Assembly: GCF_901472535.1 (NCBI RefSeq)
Contig: NZ_LR590470.1
Location: forward strand, 1 to 64,000
Origin: Sphingobacterium daejeonense
GTDB lineage: Bacteria; Bacteroidota; Bacteroidia; Sphingobacteriales; Sphingobacteriaceae
DNA: 64,000 nt
Direction of reading: 5' to 3'
The notes under the pieces were generated by a model. That model was not told where the DNA came from and searched no databases. It worked only from the letters and a program-made list of their open reading frames with translations. How positions within the stretch are numbered: the first letter of the stretch is position 1; every line of letters begins with the position of its first letter. Of this stretch, positions 62,792 through 64,000 are shown piece after piece. The translations under genes and the position numbers were made by a program.

Positions 62792-63781
62792 ATGAGAAAT
62801 GCATTGACTCTTGCCATCTGTCTTTTTCTGAACTTCACAATCAAAGGCCAGACCGGTCAGGAGAACGGCATGTTCGATGAACTGGAGAGGAATTCCTGGT
62901 ACCTTCCTACAGCTGACGGAAAAGCCAGACTGTACATTACTTCCTTGGGAAGAGGAGATACCGTCGTTTCTCTCCACGGAGGTCCAGGAAATAACTTCAA
63001 TTATCTGGTGGATGCCGTCCGGGGAAGCACCGATTCCACTTGTTTTGTACTATTTGACCAAAGGGGAAGCCTATATTCCAGGGTACAGGATTCCTCCGTG
63101 AGAGACCTTTCCCTCGACATCCTGGTAGACGACCTGGAATCGCTCCGAAAGGAAATCGGGCAGGAAAAATTGACCCTTTTCGCCCATTCCTTTGGGACGG
63201 TCCTGGCCATCTCCTATTATTTGAAATATCCCCAAAATGTTCGCGGAATGGTGCTTACGGCGTCCATGCCGCCATTTATACCCCGCGGAAAGACCTTTAT
63301 CGACCTGGTTCCTGAATTCCACAAGAGGATAAAAGCCCTTAGGAACCGACCGGAGGTTGAAGCCATACTTAGGGATGAGGGACTATGGGAAGAAGAAGGA
63401 CTGAACAAAAAACAGCAATCTGACCGCTATAAGATTACGGGGCTCGCTTCTTTCAATATGATCGACCTACGGAACTGGCGATCTTTCAAGGGAGGGAGGG
63501 CTTTCTTCAATTCGGCCGTAGAGGGTGCGATCGGAGGGTCCATGCCCGAAAGCTATGATATCCGACCTACCTTGGAGCGGTTCCCAATTACCATATCGAT
63601 CATCCAGGGAACGGAGGACTATCTATCGGCAGATAGCTGGAAACTGATCTCAGACCTATTAGACCATGTTTCGGTCCACCTGATAGAACATTCCTCACAT
63701 TACATATGGCTCGACCGGGCAGAAGAATTCAATCACATCCTGAGCTCCTCTTTCCCATGGAACAGAAATAGACAAGAATGA
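62792..63781 (+). CDS. Secreted alpha/beta hydrolase, proline-iminopeptidase-like
   Basis: A 329-residue protein (from 62792) with signal peptide (MRNALTLAICLFLNFTIKGQ) and an alpha/beta-hydrolase domain: VVSLHGGPGNNFNYLVDA (HGGPG oxyanion motif of S33 peptidases), FVLFDQRGSLYS (DQRG), LTLFAHSFGTVLAISYYLKYP (nucleophile elbow HSFG), a cap domain at about 180-250, IIQGTEDYL (acid) and EHSSHYIWLD (catalytic His). Likely an aminopeptidase or esterase. Its DNA looks GC-richer than neighbours by eye, which fits transfer. Start chosen from the signal peptide; the open frame extends 39 codons upstream. Confidence 0.85.
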   Translation: MRNALTLAICLFLNFTIKGQTGQENGMFDELERNSWYLPTADGKARLYITSLGRGDTVVSLHGGPGNNFNYLVDAVRGSTDSTCFVLFDQRGSLYSRVQDSSVRDLSLDILVDDLESLRKEIGQEKLTLFAHSFGTVLAISYYLKYPQNVRGMVLTASMPPFIPRGKTFIDLVPEFHKRIKALRNRPEVEAILRDEGLWEEEGLNKKQQSDRYKITGLASFNMIDLRNWRSFKGGRAFFNSAVEGAIGGSMPESYDIRPTLERFPITISIIQGTEDYLSADSWKLISDLLDHVSVHLIEHSSHYIWLDRAEEFNHILSSSFPWNRNRQE

Positions 63782-63800
63782 CATGGTGATAACTTTTCCT

Positions 63801-64000
63801 TAATTTTGCTGAATGACAACTGTACAGATTTCCACCACTATCCAATCCTACCCTGAGCCTTGTAAACATCCACGCTCCAGTTTGTAGGGAAATTTGGTCA
63901 ATGATTAAGTTATCCACCTATTCGGTCCATAAGATAATAGAATTTGGATCTTCCCATAAATTCTTTATCGTGCTTGATGCTCTTGGAAACCAAGGGATTG
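63801..64000 (+). other. Possible 5' end of a gene running off the window
   Basis: A box TAATTTTG (63801-63808) lies 4 nt before ATG 63813, the same geometry as other genes here. That frame (MTTVQISTTIQSYPEP) stops at a TAG after 24 codons, but the +1 frame is open from about 63817 to the window end (reading ...REIWSMIKLSTYSVHKIIEF). This could be a frameshifted gene start or chance. No family recognised. Confidence 0.3.

Noticed and set aside
63729..63917. 62-codon minus-strand frame at the right end
   Set aside because: Overlaps the hydrolase end and has no recognisable features.

Overview
The window looks like a chromosome segment from a Bacteroidota bacterium, most likely family Sphingobacteriaceae (Sphingobacterium or Pedobacter type). 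The reasons are the AT-rich DNA, gliding-motility lipoprotein gene gldH, a DUF4295 gene after rpmG, bacillithiol gene bshC, a TonB-plug surface protein, and promoter boxes of the Bacteroidota form TANNTTTG. Position 1 is the first base of dnaA, as if the chromosome had been rotated to that gene. The genus is inference.

Region 1 (1-12.3 kb) is core: dnaA; a minus-strand operon holB-ricT-gldH-lpxK; dnaN; two tandem DedA membrane proteins; a CAP-domain protein; and the run yicC-gmk-nadD-csbD. Region 2 (12.9-26.1 kb) holds surE, a frameshifted futalosine-pathway gene mqnD, secA, a SPOR protein, M20 and M28 peptidases, a rhodanese, a frameshifted glutamate-type dehydrogenase and gcvT. Region 3 (27-49.3 kb) holds truC, recO, a ribosomal cluster rpmB-rpmG-DUF4295 followed by ftsY (frameshifted), rimO and bshC, a Crp-type regulator, two amidinotransferase-fold enzymes, gcvP, cell-wall and surface proteins, a phosphosugar mutase and a beta-oxidation pair. 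An intact IS1182-type element (about 49.43-51.24 kb) abuts the stop codon of a large TonB-plug protein; purD follows.

Region 4 (55.4-64 kb) is accessory. A tRNA-Glu gene is followed by an island of about 6 kb bounded by a 17-bp direct repeat of the tRNA 3' end. The island carries a dead tyrosine integrase, an AbiEi/AbiEii-type toxin-antitoxin pair with a perfect palindromic operator candidate, and a TOTE-type primase-helicase gene interrupted by three frameshifts. Beyond it lie remnants of a serine recombinase and an ISL3-like transposase, then an alpha/beta hydrolase.

Three gene-free stretches (1.5-1.85, 12.33-12.84 and 26.1-27.05 kb) are packed with palindromes. Two repeat families have arms that change together so that pairing is kept. 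Others include an imperfect hairpin of about 166 nt and a perfect 30-bp-arm palindrome. Several genes have a TANNTTTG box ending 3 or 4 nt before the ATG, which predicts leaderless mRNAs. Eight single-gene frameshift sites, including one in normally essential ftsY, point to read errors in at least part of the assembly.
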